From: Paraburkholderia ginsengisoli NBRC 100965
GTDB lineage: Bacteria; Pseudomonadota; Gammaproteobacteria; Burkholderiales; Burkholderiaceae
Direction: 5' to 3'
NCBI RefSeq assembly: GCF_000739735.1
Contig: NZ_BBJF01000003.1
Location: 496,001 to 560,000 of the forward strand
Length of the DNA stretch: 64,000 nucleotides
Below are positions 16,900 to 26,677 of this stretch, piece by piece. The position numbers and the translations under genes are program-made. Each line of letters begins with the position of its first letter. Positions within the stretch are counted from its first letter, which is position 1. The notes below the pieces were generated by a model. It was not told where the DNA came from. It saw nothing but the letters and a program-made list of their open reading frames with translations, and ran no database searches.

Positions 16900-17730
16900 G
16901 TGAACCTGTCGTTTCTGATTTTCCTGAGCGTGCTGCAGGGCGTCACCGAACTGTTTCCCGTGAGCAGCCTCGGTCATACGCTGCTCGTGCCCGCGCTGTT
17001 CGGCATGCATATCGACAAGCATGCGCCGCAGTTGCTGCCGTTCCTCGTCGCGCTGCATCTCGGCACCGCGTTCGCGTTGCTGTGGTATTTCCGCCAGCGC
17101 TGGTGCGAACTGGTGCGCGGCTTCTTCGCGTCGTTCGGCGGCCGTCGCAACGACGACGCGCACATGATGTGGGCGCTGATCATCGGCACGATCCCGGCGG
17201 GGCTCGTTGGGCTGCTGCTGGAAAAACGCCTCGAGCGGATTTTTCATGACTTGCGGATCGTCGCGATCGCGCTGATCGTCAACGGGGTACTGCTGTGGTT
17301 CGGCGATCGTCTGCAGCGCACGCGTGCGCATCAGGCACCTGAGAAGCTGACGTTCCGCCAGGCATTTTTCGTCGGCCTCGCGCAAATCGGTGCGTTGATT
17401 CCCGGCTTCTCGCGCAGCGGTCTGACGATGATCGCCGGCAATGCGGCCGGCCTGACGACGGAGAAGGCGGCGGAGTTTTCGTTCCTGCTCGGCACGCCGA
17501 TCATCTTCGCGGCCGGCCTGCTGGAATTGCCGAAGCTGTTCCATGCGCCGGGCCAACTTGCCGACGCGCTGCTCGGCGGCGTACTGACCGCGATCGCCGC
17601 GTACCTCAGCGTGCGTTTCCTGATGCGCTATTTCGAAGGCCGTGGACGGCTGGCTTCGTTCGGCGTGTACTGCGTGATCGCGGGGATCGTGTTCCTCGGC
17701 TGGTTCGCACTGCATCCGCAACCGGTCTGA
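16900..17730 (+). CDS. uppP: Undecaprenyl-diphosphate phosphatase
   Basis: An integral membrane enzyme of 276 residues that converts undecaprenyl diphosphate to the monophosphate, recycling the lipid carrier for peptidoglycan and other glycans; extra copies give bacitracin resistance. Both catalytic motifs are present: [10 protein letters not shown] (E17 to H26) and [13 protein letters not shown] around residue 170. About eight hydrophobic segments are seen. GTG 16900 has AAGGA seven bases upstream and matches the family start; an open frame 105 bases longer is not supported. A terminator follows. Confidence 0.95.
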   Translation: MNLSFLIFLSVLQGVTELFPVSSLGHTLLVPALFGMHIDKHAPQLLPFLVALHLGTAFALLWYFRQRWCELVRGFFASFGGRRNDDAHMMWALIIGTIPAGLVGLLLEKRLERIFHDLRIVAIALIVNGVLLWFGDRLQRTRAHQAPEKLTFRQAFFVGLAQIGALIPGFSRSGLTMIAGNAAGLTTEKAAEFSFLLGTPIIFAAGLLELPKLFHAPGQLADALLGGVLTAIAAYLSVRFLMRYFEGRGRLASFGVYCVIAGIVFLGWFALHPQPV

Positions 17731-17784
17731 CGTAGTCCGCGCGTGCGCCGTGCGCTCGCGCGCAGGGAGCGATCGGTTATAATC

Positions 17785-17821
17785 CGGGCCCGGCTGAAGT
17801 TGCCGGGCCCGTTTCGTTTTT
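17785..17821 (+). terminator. Terminator downstream of uppP
   Basis: CGGGCCCGGC (17785-17794), TGAAGTT loop, GCCGGGCCCG (17802-17811), then a T-rich tail to 17821. A TATAAT hexamer lies just before the stem (17778-17783) but its spacing to any gene makes a promoter role doubtful. Confidence 0.82.
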
Positions 17822-18040
17822 GTGAGCGGGCCAGCGGGCAGCTTGCGTTGCCTGCGTGGACGGATCGAAGCGGGCGGCGGCGCGTGGACCAGGATTTCCG
17901 GTCTCCGGCGCGGTCAGTTACAATTTCGGCATGCACGAACCCTCTGGTTCGCGCGAGCCTAGGCTCCAACTATCCCGTACGCGGGTTCTCATTGCGGGCG
18001 ATGCGCGTTGTGCGCGGTTGTTGCATCGCCTCACTTCATT

Positions 18041-18114
18041 ACGGCAGTAGCTCAGCTGGATAGAGCATCGGCCTTCTAAGCCGAGGGTGGGGGGTTCGAG
18101 TCCCTCCTGCCGTA
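18041..18114 (+). tRNA. tRNA-Arg (anticodon TCT)
   Basis: Acceptor ACGGCAG (18041-18047) pairs with CTGCCGT (18107-18113) and is followed by discriminator A18114; CCA is not encoded. The D arm is GCTCAGCTGGATAGAGC. The anticodon stem TCGGC/GCCGA holds the loop CTTCTAA, giving TCT. The T arm contains GGTTCGAGTCC. Length 74 nt. Confidence 0.96.
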
Positions 18115-18187
18115 CTTCTCAAATGCGTTCAGTGCACACGCGCTCGCCGCGGTTTGCGGCACAACGCGTTTTGGCTGCGCGCCGTGT

Positions 18188-18571
18188 TCAGTTCTCGTCG
18201 CGCACCTCGATCGAATCGACCCGATCCGGATAGAACGCGAGATGCTGCGCGATCTCCTTCACCGACGCGTACGGCGCCTCATACGTCCACACCGCATTCA
18301 CCATCCGCTCGCCGCCGATCGGCACGCTGTAATACGCGCAGTCGCCTTTGTACGGGCAGTAGGTTGTGTGCTCGCTACGCTCCAGCAGGCTCATCTCGAC
18401 ATCGGTCCGCGGCAGGTAATACACCGGCGGGTATGATGCCTCGCGCAGCACCAGCGCCTTGCGCGTATCGGCGATCACCCGTCCGGCCACGGTCACGACC
18501 ACGCGGGCTCGCGCTGGCTCGACGATGATCGGATGAGCGGGACCGGGGACCTTGATGGATTTTTCAGTCAT
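18188..18571 (-). CDS. DUF427 family protein
   Basis: A 127-residue cytoplasmic protein with the DUF427 fold pattern: VVVTVAGRVIADTRKALVLREASYPPVYYLP (excerpted to show the VTxxGxVIADT core), RTDVEMSLLERSEHTTYCPYKGDC and YYSVPIGGERMVNAVWTYE. The CPYKG motif is diagnostic. Biochemical role is unknown. ATG 18571 has AGGAG eight bases upstream. Monocistronic, beside tRNA-Arg. Confidence 0.85.
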   Translation of the reverse strand: MTEKSIKVPGPAHPIIVEPARARVVVTVAGRVIADTRKALVLREASYPPVYYLPRTDVEMSLLERSEHTTYCPYKGDCAYYSVPIGGERMVNAVWTYEAPYASVKEIAQHLAFYPDRVDSIEVRDEN

Positions 18572-18970
18572 CTTGTCGAACTCCTGAATGAGTGGGCAGC
18601 GCTGCCGCACGGAGGGGAGGATAGGGACGATGCAGGCCGGCGTCGACGGTGACGATTGCGCGTTGGGTCGAGCATACGCCGCTCATGAGAATGCGTGCGG
18701 CCGACGCGTGAATCGGCGCTGGGCGCGCCACGCGCCCAGCCTCGGCGCGCCAAAAAAAGTGGCGGAAAAAGCGACAACAGAAGACGACAAACAAGAACGA
18801 AAAAACGGGCAGCCGAAGCTGCCCGTGGAAGTCTCGCGATGAGGCGGACTGTTGCTTGCTGATGCCTCCGTTGCACGGCGCGTCGCATGCGCGTCACCGA
18901 TTCGCGGTGACTGGCATGTCAAGAAAGAAAACCGGCCGCGCCCACTGCGACGCGCCCGGCTGTCACACCC
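18572..18970. other. 399-nt gap with several hairpins
   Basis: No supported gene. It holds CTGGGCGCG/CGCGCCCAG with a 3-nt loop (18719-18739), GTCACCG/CGGTGAC near 18893-18911, and the minus-strand terminator at 18799-18826. Confidence 0.5.
18799..18826 (-). terminator. Terminator downstream of the phosphoesterase gene
   Basis: ACGGGCAGC (18805-18813), CGAA loop, GCTGCCCGT (18818-18826). On the minus strand the stem is followed by six Ts. It ends leftward transcription from the phosphoesterase gene. Confidence 0.8.
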
Positions 18971-20548
18971 TCAATGCTTGATCTCGAGCGCCGCGGTCAA
19001 ATCGCCCAGCGGCTTGCCGCCGTTGCCGACCAGCGCCGCGTCGCGCGCCGCGATACCCGGCAGTGTCGGCAGCGAGAAGCGATGCGTGATGAAGCGCAGG
19101 ATCGACGTCGTGTCGTACTGTGTGTGATCGACGTAACCCTTCTTCGCGTACGGCGAGATGATCAGCGCCGGAATGCGCGTGCCCGGACCCCAGCGGTCGG
19201 CCTTCGGCGGCGCGACGTGATCCCAGAAGCCGCCGTTTTCGTCGTAGGTCACGACCACCAGCATGTTGTTCCACTGCGGGCTCTTCTGCAGATGGGAGAT
19301 GACGTCCGCGATGTGCTGGTCGCCGCTCGCGACGTCGGTGTAGCCCGCGTGCTCGTTCAGGTTGCCCTGCGGCTTGTAAAACGACACTTGCGGCAGCGTG
19401 CCCGCATCGATCGCCTTGATGAACTCCGAGCCGCCCATGCCGCCGTCGAGCAGATGCTGCGCGCGGTTCGCAGTGCCCGGCGCGAGATCGGCGAAGTAGT
19501 TGAATGGCTGATGGTGCGGCTGGAAGTTCGGCGCCGTCAGGTTCGCGCCGTAGATCACGTTCGCGGTGCCGTCCTGCGCCGCCGCGGCCGCCGCGCCCCA
19601 CGCGCCGCCGTACCAGGCCCACGACACCTTCGCGTCGTTCAGCAGATCGCCGATGTGCTTCTGCGTCTGCGGCGGCAATGTAGTCGCCTGGCTCGGATCG
19701 GCGAGGTTCGCGTCGCCGCCGCTCGCTGCCTTGTTACCGCTCGGCTGATACGGCGGCTGCATCGTGTTGATCGCGTAGAAGTCGGGCGTCAGGTTGCCCG
19801 ACAGCACGTACTTCGGCGGACCACTCTGCGCCGAAGCCGGCGAGTTCGACGCGAGCTTCAGCGTGACGCCGTCGCTTTCCACCGCCGAGATCGATGCGGC
19901 CGCTGGGCTCTTGTCGGCGTTTGGATAGACCGGCGTGCATGCGCACACGAGCCACTGGTGATTCAGGAACGAGCCGCCGAATGCGCCCATGAAGAAGTTG
20001 TCGGCGAGCGTGTATTGCTGGGCGATCTTCCAAAGCGGCAGCTTGTCGGCGTTGAGCGAGTAGTGGCCCATCACGAGGCCGCCCGAATCCGCCCATGCGG
20101 CGAACCTGTCGTTCTTGCCGCCGTTGATCTGCATCTGGTTCTCATAGAAGCGGTGATACAGGTCGCGCGTCGTCGCGGTGATCGGCGTGTTGAACCCCTT
20201 CGGGTCGTCGATCGCGAACGGGGTGTTCGGCAGATTGGCCGTCATCGCCTGTGTGACCACCGGCGTCACGCCGGTTTGCGTGAGACCGTTCCACACCTGC
20301 GGCAGCGTCGCGAGCGGCGCGCCGTCGCGGTCCAGCTGCGTGGAGTTGGCCGCGGTCACGTTCTGCAGGCCGTTCGCGCCCGGGAAATTGCCGTACAGAT
20401 TGTCGAAGCTGCGGTTCTCCGCGTAGATCACCACGACCGTCTTGATGGACGTGATGTCCGGCTGTGTGACTTCGCTGCCGCCGCACGCATACAGACTCAG
20501 CGCTGCTGCAATCGCGATGGGCGTCGCGCAGATCAGTTTCTTGTTCAT
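18971..20548 (-). CDS. Phosphoesterase / acid phosphatase AcpA family lipoprotein
   Basis: A member of the phosphoesterase family that includes acid phosphatase AcpA and non-haemolytic phospholipase C, 525 residues. A signal peptide with lipobox LYAC (Cys22) marks a lipoprotein exported and anchored outside the cytoplasm. The active-site entry motif VVVIYAENRSFDNLYGNFPG sits near residue 40-60. Conserved metal-site stretches TYDENGGFWDHVAPP and THRFSLP come near the end. It hydrolyses phosphate esters; whether the substrate is a phospholipid or a small phosphomonoester is not shown. It is divergent from a cytochrome c peroxidase lipoprotein gene across 215 bp. ATG 20548 was chosen because the signal peptide starts there. 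Confidence 0.88.
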   Translation of the reverse strand: MNKKLICATPIAIAAALSLYACGGSEVTQPDITSIKTVVVIYAENRSFDNLYGNFPGANGLQNVTAANSTQLDRDGAPLATLPQVWNGLTQTGVTPVVTQAMTANLPNTPFAIDDPKGFNTPITATTRDLYHRFYENQMQINGGKNDRFAAWADSGGLVMGHYSLNADKLPLWKIAQQYTLADNFFMGAFGGSFLNHQWLVCACTPVYPNADKSPAAASISAVESDGVTLKLASNSPASAQSGPPKYVLSGNLTPDFYAINTMQPPYQPSGNKAASGGDANLADPSQATTLPPQTQKHIGDLLNDAKVSWAWYGGAWGAAAAAAQDGTANVIYGANLTAPNFQPHHQPFNYFADLAPGTANRAQHLLDGGMGGSEFIKAIDAGTLPQVSFYKPQGNLNEHAGYTDVASGDQHIADVISHLQKSPQWNNMLVVVTYDENGGFWDHVAPPKADRWGPGTRIPALIISPYAKKGYVDHTQYDTTSILRFITHRFSLPTLPGIAARDAALVGNGGKPLGDLTAALEIKH

Positions 20549-20763
20549 TTGAATGATTTCTCTCTCTCGCGTTGGGGACAGGCCGCGCGCATTGCTTACA
20601 CGAACGACCGCCGGCGAAAGTTTGGCCAGGGAATTTGACAGAAAGATGTAATTAATTACGAAACCCATTTTTCGACGAAGTTGTCGTCGGCGATATGTCA
20701 TTTAATCGACATGCAAATGAAATACGCTCGCCGACTTCACTATCGCAAACTCACATCGTTCAT

Positions 20764-22230
20764 ATGCGGCTTGGTCTGGCGGGGATTCGGGAAACTGGGA
20801 TTGGGCGCGACGCGCTGCGACGCGCCGGTTCGGCAAGGACGAGCGCGCGGCACGCGGCGCTAATCGCGCTGGCCGCTGTGACGTTGGCGGTGAGCGTGGC
20901 CGCGTGCGATGCGGGCGGGGCGAGCGCGAATGCCACCGCTGCGGGGGCGAATGCGGAGGCCGGCGCAAAAGCAGCGGCGAGTGTCCCTGCCTCTGCTTCA
21001 GCAGCGCCGGTGGCGGCCGCCGCGACGAAGGTCGCGTCTCACGACGCCGGCCAGTCGCGCGCGCAGGTCTACGAATCGGTGCGGCAAATGACGGCGCTCG
21101 GCAAGCAGCTCTTTTTCGATGCGTCGCTATCGGGCTCAGGCAAGCTCGCCTGCGCGTCGTGCCACAGTCCGGAGCATGGCTTTGCGCCGGCCAACGCGTT
21201 GTCGGTGCAATTCGGCGGCAGCGACATGCACCGCACCGGCATGCGCGCCGCGCCGACGCTCAAGTACCTGCAAGCGGTGCCGGCATTCGCGGAGCACTAC
21301 CACGAGTCCGACGACGAAGGCGACGAAAGCGTCGATGCGGGACCCACTGGCGGCTTGACGTGGGACGGCCGGGTCGACCGGGGTGGCGAGCAGGCGCGCA
21401 TTCCGCTGTTGTCGTCGTTCGAGATGGGCAGCACGCCGGCCAAAGTCACCGCGGCGGTCAAGGCCGCGCCGTACGCGGGCGCGTTCCGCCCGGCTTTCGG
21501 CGAGCATGTTTTCGATAGCGACGACGCCACCTTCAAGGCCGTGCTCCAGGCGCTCGAAACATTCGAGCAGACGCCCGAGGTGTTCTATCCGTACACGAGC
21601 AAGTACGACGCGTACCTGGCGGGCAAAGCGCAACTGACGCCCGCCGAACTGCATGGCCTGCAGCTTTTCAACGACGAGCAGAAAGGCAATTGCGCGAGCT
21701 GCCACATCAGCCAGCGCACCCGCGACGGCGCGCCGCCGCAGTTCAGCGACTTCGGCCTGATCGCGATCGGTGTGCCGCGCAATCGCGCGCTGCCGGTCAA
21801 TCGCGATTCGCACTTTTACGACCTCGGCGCGTGTGGCCCGGAGCGCACCGACCTGAAGGGGCGCGACGAGTTTTGCGGCCTGTTCCGCACGCCGACGCTG
21901 CGCAATGTCGCGCTGAAGAAGAGCTTCTTCCATAACGGCATCTACCATTCGCTCGATCAGGCAGTGCGTTTCTATGCCGAGCGCGACACCCATCCGGAGA
22001 AGTTCTATCCGGCTTCGAAGGGCAAAGTGCAGAAGTTCGACGATCTGCCGCCGCGCTACTGGGCCAATCTGAACACCGAGGCGCCGTTCGACCGCAAACC
22101 GGGCGACAAGCCGGCGCTCGACGAGGCCGAGATCAAGGACGTGGTGGCGTTTCTGAAGACACTGACCGATGGGTATCAGGCGCCCGGCGCGACGGTCCAC
22201 GTGGCGACCACGGGCGCGGCTGCGAACTGA
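20764..22230 (+). CDS. Diheme cytochrome c peroxidase (MauG/CCP family), lipoprotein
   Basis: An exported 488-residue diheme protein. A lipobox (VAAC, Cys48) follows a long basic leader; then an Ala-rich linker of about 60 residues reaches the cytochrome domain. Two heme c sites, both CASCH, sit near residues 130-134 and 310-314. FRTPTLRNVALKKSFFHNGIY is a family hallmark containing a conserved distal ligand region. Such enzymes reduce hydrogen peroxide or carry out long-range oxidation in the periplasm. It is divergent from the phosphoesterase lipoprotein gene. The start is uncertain: ATG 20764 has a weak ribosome site and gives a 48-residue leader. Confidence 0.88.
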   Translation: MRLGLAGIRETGIGRDALRRAGSARTSARHAALIALAAVTLAVSVAACDAGGASANATAAGANAEAGAKAAASVPASASAAPVAAAATKVASHDAGQSRAQVYESVRQMTALGKQLFFDASLSGSGKLACASCHSPEHGFAPANALSVQFGGSDMHRTGMRAAPTLKYLQAVPAFAEHYHESDDEGDESVDAGPTGGLTWDGRVDRGGEQARIPLLSSFEMGSTPAKVTAAVKAAPYAGAFRPAFGEHVFDSDDATFKAVLQALETFEQTPEVFYPYTSKYDAYLAGKAQLTPAELHGLQLFNDEQKGNCASCHISQRTRDGAPPQFSDFGLIAIGVPRNRALPVNRDSHFYDLGACGPERTDLKGRDEFCGLFRTPTLRNVALKKSFFHNGIYHSLDQAVRFYAERDTHPEKFYPASKGKVQKFDDLPPRYWANLNTEAPFDRKPGDKPALDEAEIKDVVAFLKTLTDGYQAPGATVHVATTGAAAN

Positions 22231-22297
22231 CTGACGGGAAGGGGATCGTGGGCCGCCTGTGTGTTCCTCGGCCCGTGTCGAGCGGGTAGCAGATCGC

Positions 22298-22537
22298 TCA
22301 GTGGAGCGCGTCGGCGAGGATGTAGTAGCAGGCGCCGACCAGCAGAGCAAAAGACATCAACACGCAGGCGACGCCGGTGCGCATCAGCAGATTGGGCCAG
22401 CGCGGCTTCGGCACGGCGTCCATCCGCACGATGCGCGGCATCAATCCAGGATCGCGGCCGATCGCAACCGGTACGAGCGCGACGCACAGCAGTGCGAGCG
22501 TGACGGCGAAAATTTCCAAAGCGAGAAAGAAGTTCAT
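22298..22537 (-). CDS. Small two-helix membrane protein, unknown
   Basis: A 79-residue protein with two hydrophobic segments (about 3-26 and 52-76) joined by a polar GRDPGLMPRIVRMDAVPKPR loop. It is convergent with the cytochrome peroxidase gene. The ribosome site is weak but the membrane pattern is clear. No family recognised. Confidence 0.6.
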   Translation of the reverse strand: MNFFLALEIFAVTLALLCVALVPVAIGRDPGLMPRIVRMDAVPKPRWPNLLMRTGVACVLMSFALLVGACYYILADALH

Positions 22538-22835
22538 GACGAGCTGTCTGAGGCTTGACGGCTGTTGGGCGAGAAAAACGCATCTTAGGGACGCGGTTCT
22601 TAAGCCGATATTGGAATAGTCCTAAAATTGACTGCGCCCTTCGCCCGTGTCGACGGAAGATGCGCCAGATCAAGGTAGGCGGACGGCTCGCGCTTGGCCC
22701 ACCTCCCGCGCAACGACGGCGACGTGCGCCGCGCGGTTGGTTCGAAGGGGGCATGCTATGCTTTTGGGGTCCAGATCAAGAGCCGCGGCCCACGCGCTCG
22801 AGACCGCCCCGGAACACTTTCGAGGAGAATTCTTC

Positions 22836-23222
22836 ATGTCGATGCGAACCCGTGTGCTGCTTCATCTGACCGGCGCGAGCCTGCTGCTGGGCAGCGCAAT
22901 CGGCGCGCAAGCGGCGAATCTCGGTTTTCTGAACGACACGCCGATCTCTTACATGAAGCAGCGCGACATCGCGTCGGTCAAGAAGGCCGTCATCGCCGCG
23001 CTCAACGAGACGAAGGACGGCGAAAGCGCCCACTGGGTCAACGAAGGCACCGGCAACAGCGTGAAGATCGACGCGACGATCTCCGTCGTCGACACCGCCA
23101 CCGATGGCGGGCGTACCTGCCGCAATCTCGCCGTGGAGTTGAACGCGAAGGGCCAGTCGATGCATCTACGCCCGCAATTCTGCAAGGAAGGCGGCGCCTG
23201 GCAATTGCAGAAAAAGAACTGA
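22836..23222 (+). CDS. 17-kDa surface-antigen-like secreted protein
   Basis: A 128-residue protein with an N-terminal signal peptide (cleavage likely after GAQA). The mature domain resembles the RT0821/Lpp0805 surface-protein (17 kDa antigen type 2) fold: SAHWVNEGTGNSVKIDATI, then GRTCRNLAVELNAKGQSM and a final LRPQFCKEGGAWQLQ, with two cysteines that could pair. GAGGAGA lies seven bases before ATG 22836. Role unknown; probably periplasmic or envelope-associated. Confidence 0.75.
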   Translation: MSMRTRVLLHLTGASLLLGSAIGAQAANLGFLNDTPISYMKQRDIASVKKAVIAALNETKDGESAHWVNEGTGNSVKIDATISVVDTATDGGRTCRNLAVELNAKGQSMHLRPQFCKEGGAWQLQKKN

Positions 23223-23304
23223 GCATGCAGGCCGTGATCGCGGCGCGCGCCGGCCTGCTGCCGGCGTTGCCCGAAGCCGCGCGTTGTCGCGCTGCGGGGC
23301 GTCG

Positions 23305-23754
23305 ATGAGCCCGCGCGTCGTTTCATGCGGCATCGTTCTGCTCGACCCGAACGGCCGGGTGCTGCTGGCGCATGCGACCGAAACGTCGCATTGGGACATT
23401 CCGAAAGGACACGGCGAGGAGGGTGAGGCGCCGCATGTCACGGCGTTGCGCGAGATGGTCGAGGAGACCGGTATCGCGATCGAGCCGGAGCGTCTGAAGG
23501 ATCTGGGCCTGTTCGTCTATCGGCGCGACAAGGATCTGCATCTGTTCGCCGCGCGCGCCCGTGGCGACGAACTCGATCTGAGCGCCTGCACGTGCACGTC
23601 GCTGTTCCCGCGCCGCTCCGACGGCACGCTGATTCCCGAGATGGACGCCTACCGCTGGGCCGCGATCGACGAGATTCCGAAGTACGCGAGCCGCAGTCTC
23701 ACGCGGCTCTTTCAGACGACGTTGTCGCTAGCAGAGTTGCATCGGGGGTTGTAG
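23305..23754 (+). CDS. NUDIX hydrolase
   Basis: A 149-residue NUDIX enzyme. The NUDIX box fits G-x5-E-x7-REUxEExGU: it starts at GHGEEGE and ends REMVEETGI. WDIPKGHGE just before it is typical of the diadenosine-polyphosphate (Ap4A) hydrolase branch. It should cleave a nucleoside diphosphate-linked compound with Mg2+. It lies 82 bases after the surface-antigen-like gene; a shared transcript is possible. Confidence 0.88.
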   Translation: MSPRVVSCGIVLLDPNGRVLLAHATETSHWDIPKGHGEEGEAPHVTALREMVEETGIAIEPERLKDLGLFVYRRDKDLHLFAARARGDELDLSACTCTSLFPRRSDGTLIPEMDAYRWAAIDEIPKYASRSLTRLFQTTLSLAELHRGL

Positions 23755-23790
23755 CGCAGGCTGCCGGGCGTGTCACGCCATGTTCGACTC

Positions 23791-24825
23791 CTAGTCGAGC
23801 GCGCGATCGTTCGGATGCGCAAACAGCGCGCGGTTCGACTCCGACAGCGGAAAATTCAAATTGATGCCGTGCGGCGGAATGGGCTGTGTGAACCACTGCC
23901 TGTACAGGCGTTCTGCGTCGCCGGAAGTCTGCGACCGCGCAATCACCCGGTTCACAAGCGCGCGGAAAGGTTCGTCGCCCTTGCGGAACATGCACGCATA
24001 GACCTCGTAGCCGAGCGGCGTGCCGGTCACCACGAAGTCGTCGGGACGAGGGTCGGTTGCCTTGAAGCCGTACACGATCGGCTCGTCCATCAGGAACGCA
24101 ACCGCCCGGTCGTCCTTGAGCGCGGTGAACGCTTCCAGATGATCGCGCGCGCTGGTGATGCGCATGTTCAGGTGCTTGTCGGTATTCAGGCGGCGCAGCA
24201 GGCGTTCGTCGGATGTGCCGGCGGTCGTCACCACCGTCTTGCCGGCCAGATCCGCAAAATCGGTTATGCCGCTGTTCTTGCGCGTAATCATGCGCACCGC
24301 GTACTGGAAGAAACTGTTCGAGAACGCAGCAACGTTTTCGCGCTCCACCGTATGCGTGGTTGAGCCGCATTCCAGATCGATCTGGTTGTTCAGCAGCATC
24401 GGCGTACGGTTCGACGAAGTCACGGTGATTTCGTGCACCTTCAGTTGCTGCAAGCCGAGCGTCTTCTTGATTTCATCGACGATCTGCAGCGCGATGGTCT
24501 GCGAATAACCGACCGTTTGCTTGCCATCGAAGTATGAGAACGGAATCGACGCTTCACGCACGCCGAGCACGATCACGCCGTCGTCGTGGATCTTTTTGAG
24601 CGTACCGGTGAGTTCGTCCGCGCGAGCAGGGGCAGCGAGCGACGCGGCGCCGAACGTGAGCAGTGCGCCAAACGCGACGAGCGCGCAACGCGCGCGGCAC
24701 GTGGTGCGCGCGGCGGCATTGGCGCGCGTGCGGTGTGCGTGGCGTGCGCCGTCGGCCGAACCTGTCGTTATCGTCCCGGCGCCTGCACCGGTACTTGCCC
24801 CGCGTCGGCGGGCTGCAGCTTTCAT
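23791..24825 (-). CDS. Amino-acid ABC transporter substrate-binding protein (GltI-like)
   Basis: A periplasmic family-3 solute-binding protein of 344 residues, closest in pattern to glutamate/aspartate binders. Signs: LKKIHDDGVIVLGVREASIPFSYFD (excerpt), VGYSQTIALQIVDEIK, TSSNRTPMLLNNQIDLECGSTT and KTVVTTAGTSDERLLR. GGGAGG lies five bases before ATG 24825. Oddly, about 45 basic, Ala/Gly-rich residues precede the hydrophobic core of the signal peptide (CALVAFGALLTFG), much longer than usual. No permease or ATPase gene adjoins it, so it is an orphan binding protein. Confidence 0.85.
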   Translation of the reverse strand: MKAAARRRGASTGAGAGTITTGSADGARHAHRTRANAAARTTCRARCALVAFGALLTFGAASLAAPARADELTGTLKKIHDDGVIVLGVREASIPFSYFDGKQTVGYSQTIALQIVDEIKKTLGLQQLKVHEITVTSSNRTPMLLNNQIDLECGSTTHTVERENVAAFSNSFFQYAVRMITRKNSGITDFADLAGKTVVTTAGTSDERLLRRLNTDKHLNMRITSARDHLEAFTALKDDRAVAFLMDEPIVYGFKATDPRPDDFVVTGTPLGYEVYACMFRKGDEPFRALVNRVIARSQTSGDAERLYRQWFTQPIPPHGINLNFPLSESNRALFAHPNDRALD

Positions 24826-24892
24826 CGGGCCTCCCGGACCGGCGCGCCCAACTGGCCGCGCAGTGACTGTCGATGCAACTTCATGCAACGAA

Positions 24893-24927
24893 ACGGCGTG
24901 CATCCCGTGAAGCGGGATGCACGCCGT
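24893..24927 (-). terminator. Perfect 15-bp hairpin after glnS
   Basis: ACGGCGTGCATCCCG (24893-24907) and its exact complement (24913-24927) flank a TGAAG loop. On the minus strand the stem is followed by TTTCGTT, a weak T-run. It lies 40 bases after the glnS stop and overlaps the leader of the binding-protein gene, so it probably ends glnS transcripts. Confidence 0.7.
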
Positions 24928-24967
24928 CTTCAACTTCAGATGCGTGACGAACGGCAGCCGCTCCAGC

Positions 24968-26677
24968 TTACGCCGGCTTGCCCCAACTGTCGCGCAAGCT
25001 GACGATGCGGTTGAACACGGGCTTGCCCGGCTTCGAGTCGACGCGGTCGGCGACGAAGTAGCCGTGGCGCTCGAACTGATAGCGCTGCTCCGGCAACGCG
25101 TCGCGCGCGCCCGGTTCGAGGTACGCGTTGACCACGCGCTTCGAATCCGGATTCAGCGCTTCGAGGAAGTCGCGGCCGCCGGCGTCCGGTTGCGGTTCCT
25201 TGAACAGCCGGTCGTAGATACGCACTTCGGCGGGGCAGGCGGCCGCCGCGCTGACCCAGTGAATGTTGCCCTTGACCTTGTAGGTGTTCGCGCCTTCGGT
25301 GCCCGATTTGCTGTCCGGGAAGTAGTTGCAGTGGACCGCGACGACGTTGCCGTTTTCATCCTTGTCCGCGCCCGTGCATTCGATCACGTAGCCGTAACGC
25401 AAGCGCACCTTGTTGCCCGGGAACAGGCGGAAGTAGCCCTTCGGCGGCGCTTCGTTGTAGTCCTCGCGCTCGATCCACAGTTCGCGCGAAATCGGGAATT
25501 CGCGCACGCCCTGTTCCGGATGATGCGGGTGGACCGGCGCGCTGCATGGCTCGGTGACGCCTTCGGGGAAGTTGTCGATGATCAGCTTGACCGGGTCGAG
25601 CACGGCGACGGTGCGCGGCGCCTTCGCGTCGAGGTCGTCGCGCAGCGCGCCTTCGAACACGCTCATGTCGATCCACGAATCGACCTTCGTGACGCCGATG
25701 CGCTCGCAGAACAGCTGGATCGCTTCGGGCGTGAAGCCGCGGCGGCGGACGCCGACGATGGTGGGCAGGCGCGGGTCGTCCCAGCCGTCCACGTGGCCTT
25801 CGTTCACCAGTTGCAGCAGCTTGCGCTTGCTGGTGATCGCGTACGTCAGGTTCAGACGCGAGAACTCGATTTGTTGCGGCAGCGGGCGCGTGAAGATGCC
25901 GGCTTCGGCGAGCTCGTTCAGAATCCAGTCGTACAGCGGCCGGTGGTCTTCGAACTCCAGCGTGCACAGCGAATGCGTGATGTTTTCCAGCGCGTCCGAG
26001 ATGCAGTGCGTGTAGTCGTACATCGGGTACACACACCACTTGTCGCCGGTACGGTAGTGATGCGCGAAGCGGATGCGGTAGATCACCGGGTCGCGCATGT
26101 TGAAGTTCGGCGACGACATGTCGATCTTCGCGCGCAGCACGTGCTCGCCTTCCTTGAACTCGCCCGCCTTCATGCGGCGGAACAGGTCGAGGTTTTCCTG
26201 CACCGAGCGCTCACGGAAGCGCGACGGCGTGCCGACTTCGGTGGCCGAGCCGCGGTTCGCGCGCATTTCCTCGGCCGACTGGCTGTCCACGTAAGCCTTG
26301 CCGCGCTCGATCAGCAGTTCGGCGAATTCGTACAGCTTGTCGTAGTAGTCGCTCGCGTAGTAGAGCTGTTCCTTGCCATCTTTTTCCCACTCGAAGCCGA
26401 GCCAGCGCACCGAGTCGATGATCGATTCGACGTATTCGACGCTTTCCTTTTCCGGATTGGTGTCGTCGAAACGCAGATGGCACACGCCGCCATAGCTGCG
26501 CGCGACGCCGAAGTTCAGGCAGATGCTCTTTGCGTGACCGATGTGCAGATAGCCGTTCGGCTCGGGCGGAAAGCGCGTTTCGACGCGCTGGCCCCACTTG
26601 CCGGTGCGGTTGTCGTCGTCGATGATGTTGCGGATGAAATTGGATGCCGCTGGCGCGTCGTTGCGTTCGGTATTCAT
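24968..26677 (-). CDS. glnS: Glutaminyl-tRNA synthetase
   Basis: Class I aminoacyl-tRNA synthetase that charges tRNA-Gln with glutamine; 569 residues, near the usual 550-580. The HIGH motif is in [20 protein letters not shown] and the KMSKS counterpart is [11 protein letters not shown]. The C-terminal half is the two-beta-barrel anticodon-binding domain. The start [19 protein letters not shown] matches the family; the open frame continues 597 bases upstream without homology, so it was trimmed. Followed by a strong hairpin. Essential housekeeping gene. Confidence 0.97.
   Translation of the reverse strand: MNTERNDAPAASNFIRNIIDDDNRTGKWGQRVETRFPPEPNGYLHIGHAKSICLNFGVARSYGGVCHLRFDDTNPEKESVEYVESIIDSVRWLGFEWEKDGKEQLYYASDYYDKLYEFAELLIERGKAYVDSQSAEEMRANRGSATEVGTPSRFRERSVQENLDLFRRMKAGEFKEGEHVLRAKIDMSSPNFNMRDPVIYRIRFAHHYRTGDKWCVYPMYDYTHCISDALENITHSLCTLEFEDHRPLYDWILNELAEAGIFTRPLPQQIEFSRLNLTYAITSKRKLLQLVNEGHVDGWDDPRLPTIVGVRRRGFTPEAIQLFCERIGVTKVDSWIDMSVFEGALRDDLDAKAPRTVAVLDPVKLIIDNFPEGVTEPCSAPVHPHHPEQGVREFPISRELWIEREDYNEAPPKGYFRLFPGNKVRLRYGYVIECTGADKDENGNVVAVHCNYFPDSKSGTEGANTYKVKGNIHWVSAAAACPAEVRIYDRLFKEPQPDAGGRDFLEALNPDSKRVVNAYLEPGARDALPEQRYQFERHGYFVADRVDSKPGKPVFNRIVSLRDSWGKPA

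Noticed and set aside
18041..18114. tRNA-Arg as an integration site for a genomic island
   Set aside because: No integrase, direct repeat of the tRNA 3' end or change in gene content is seen on either side.
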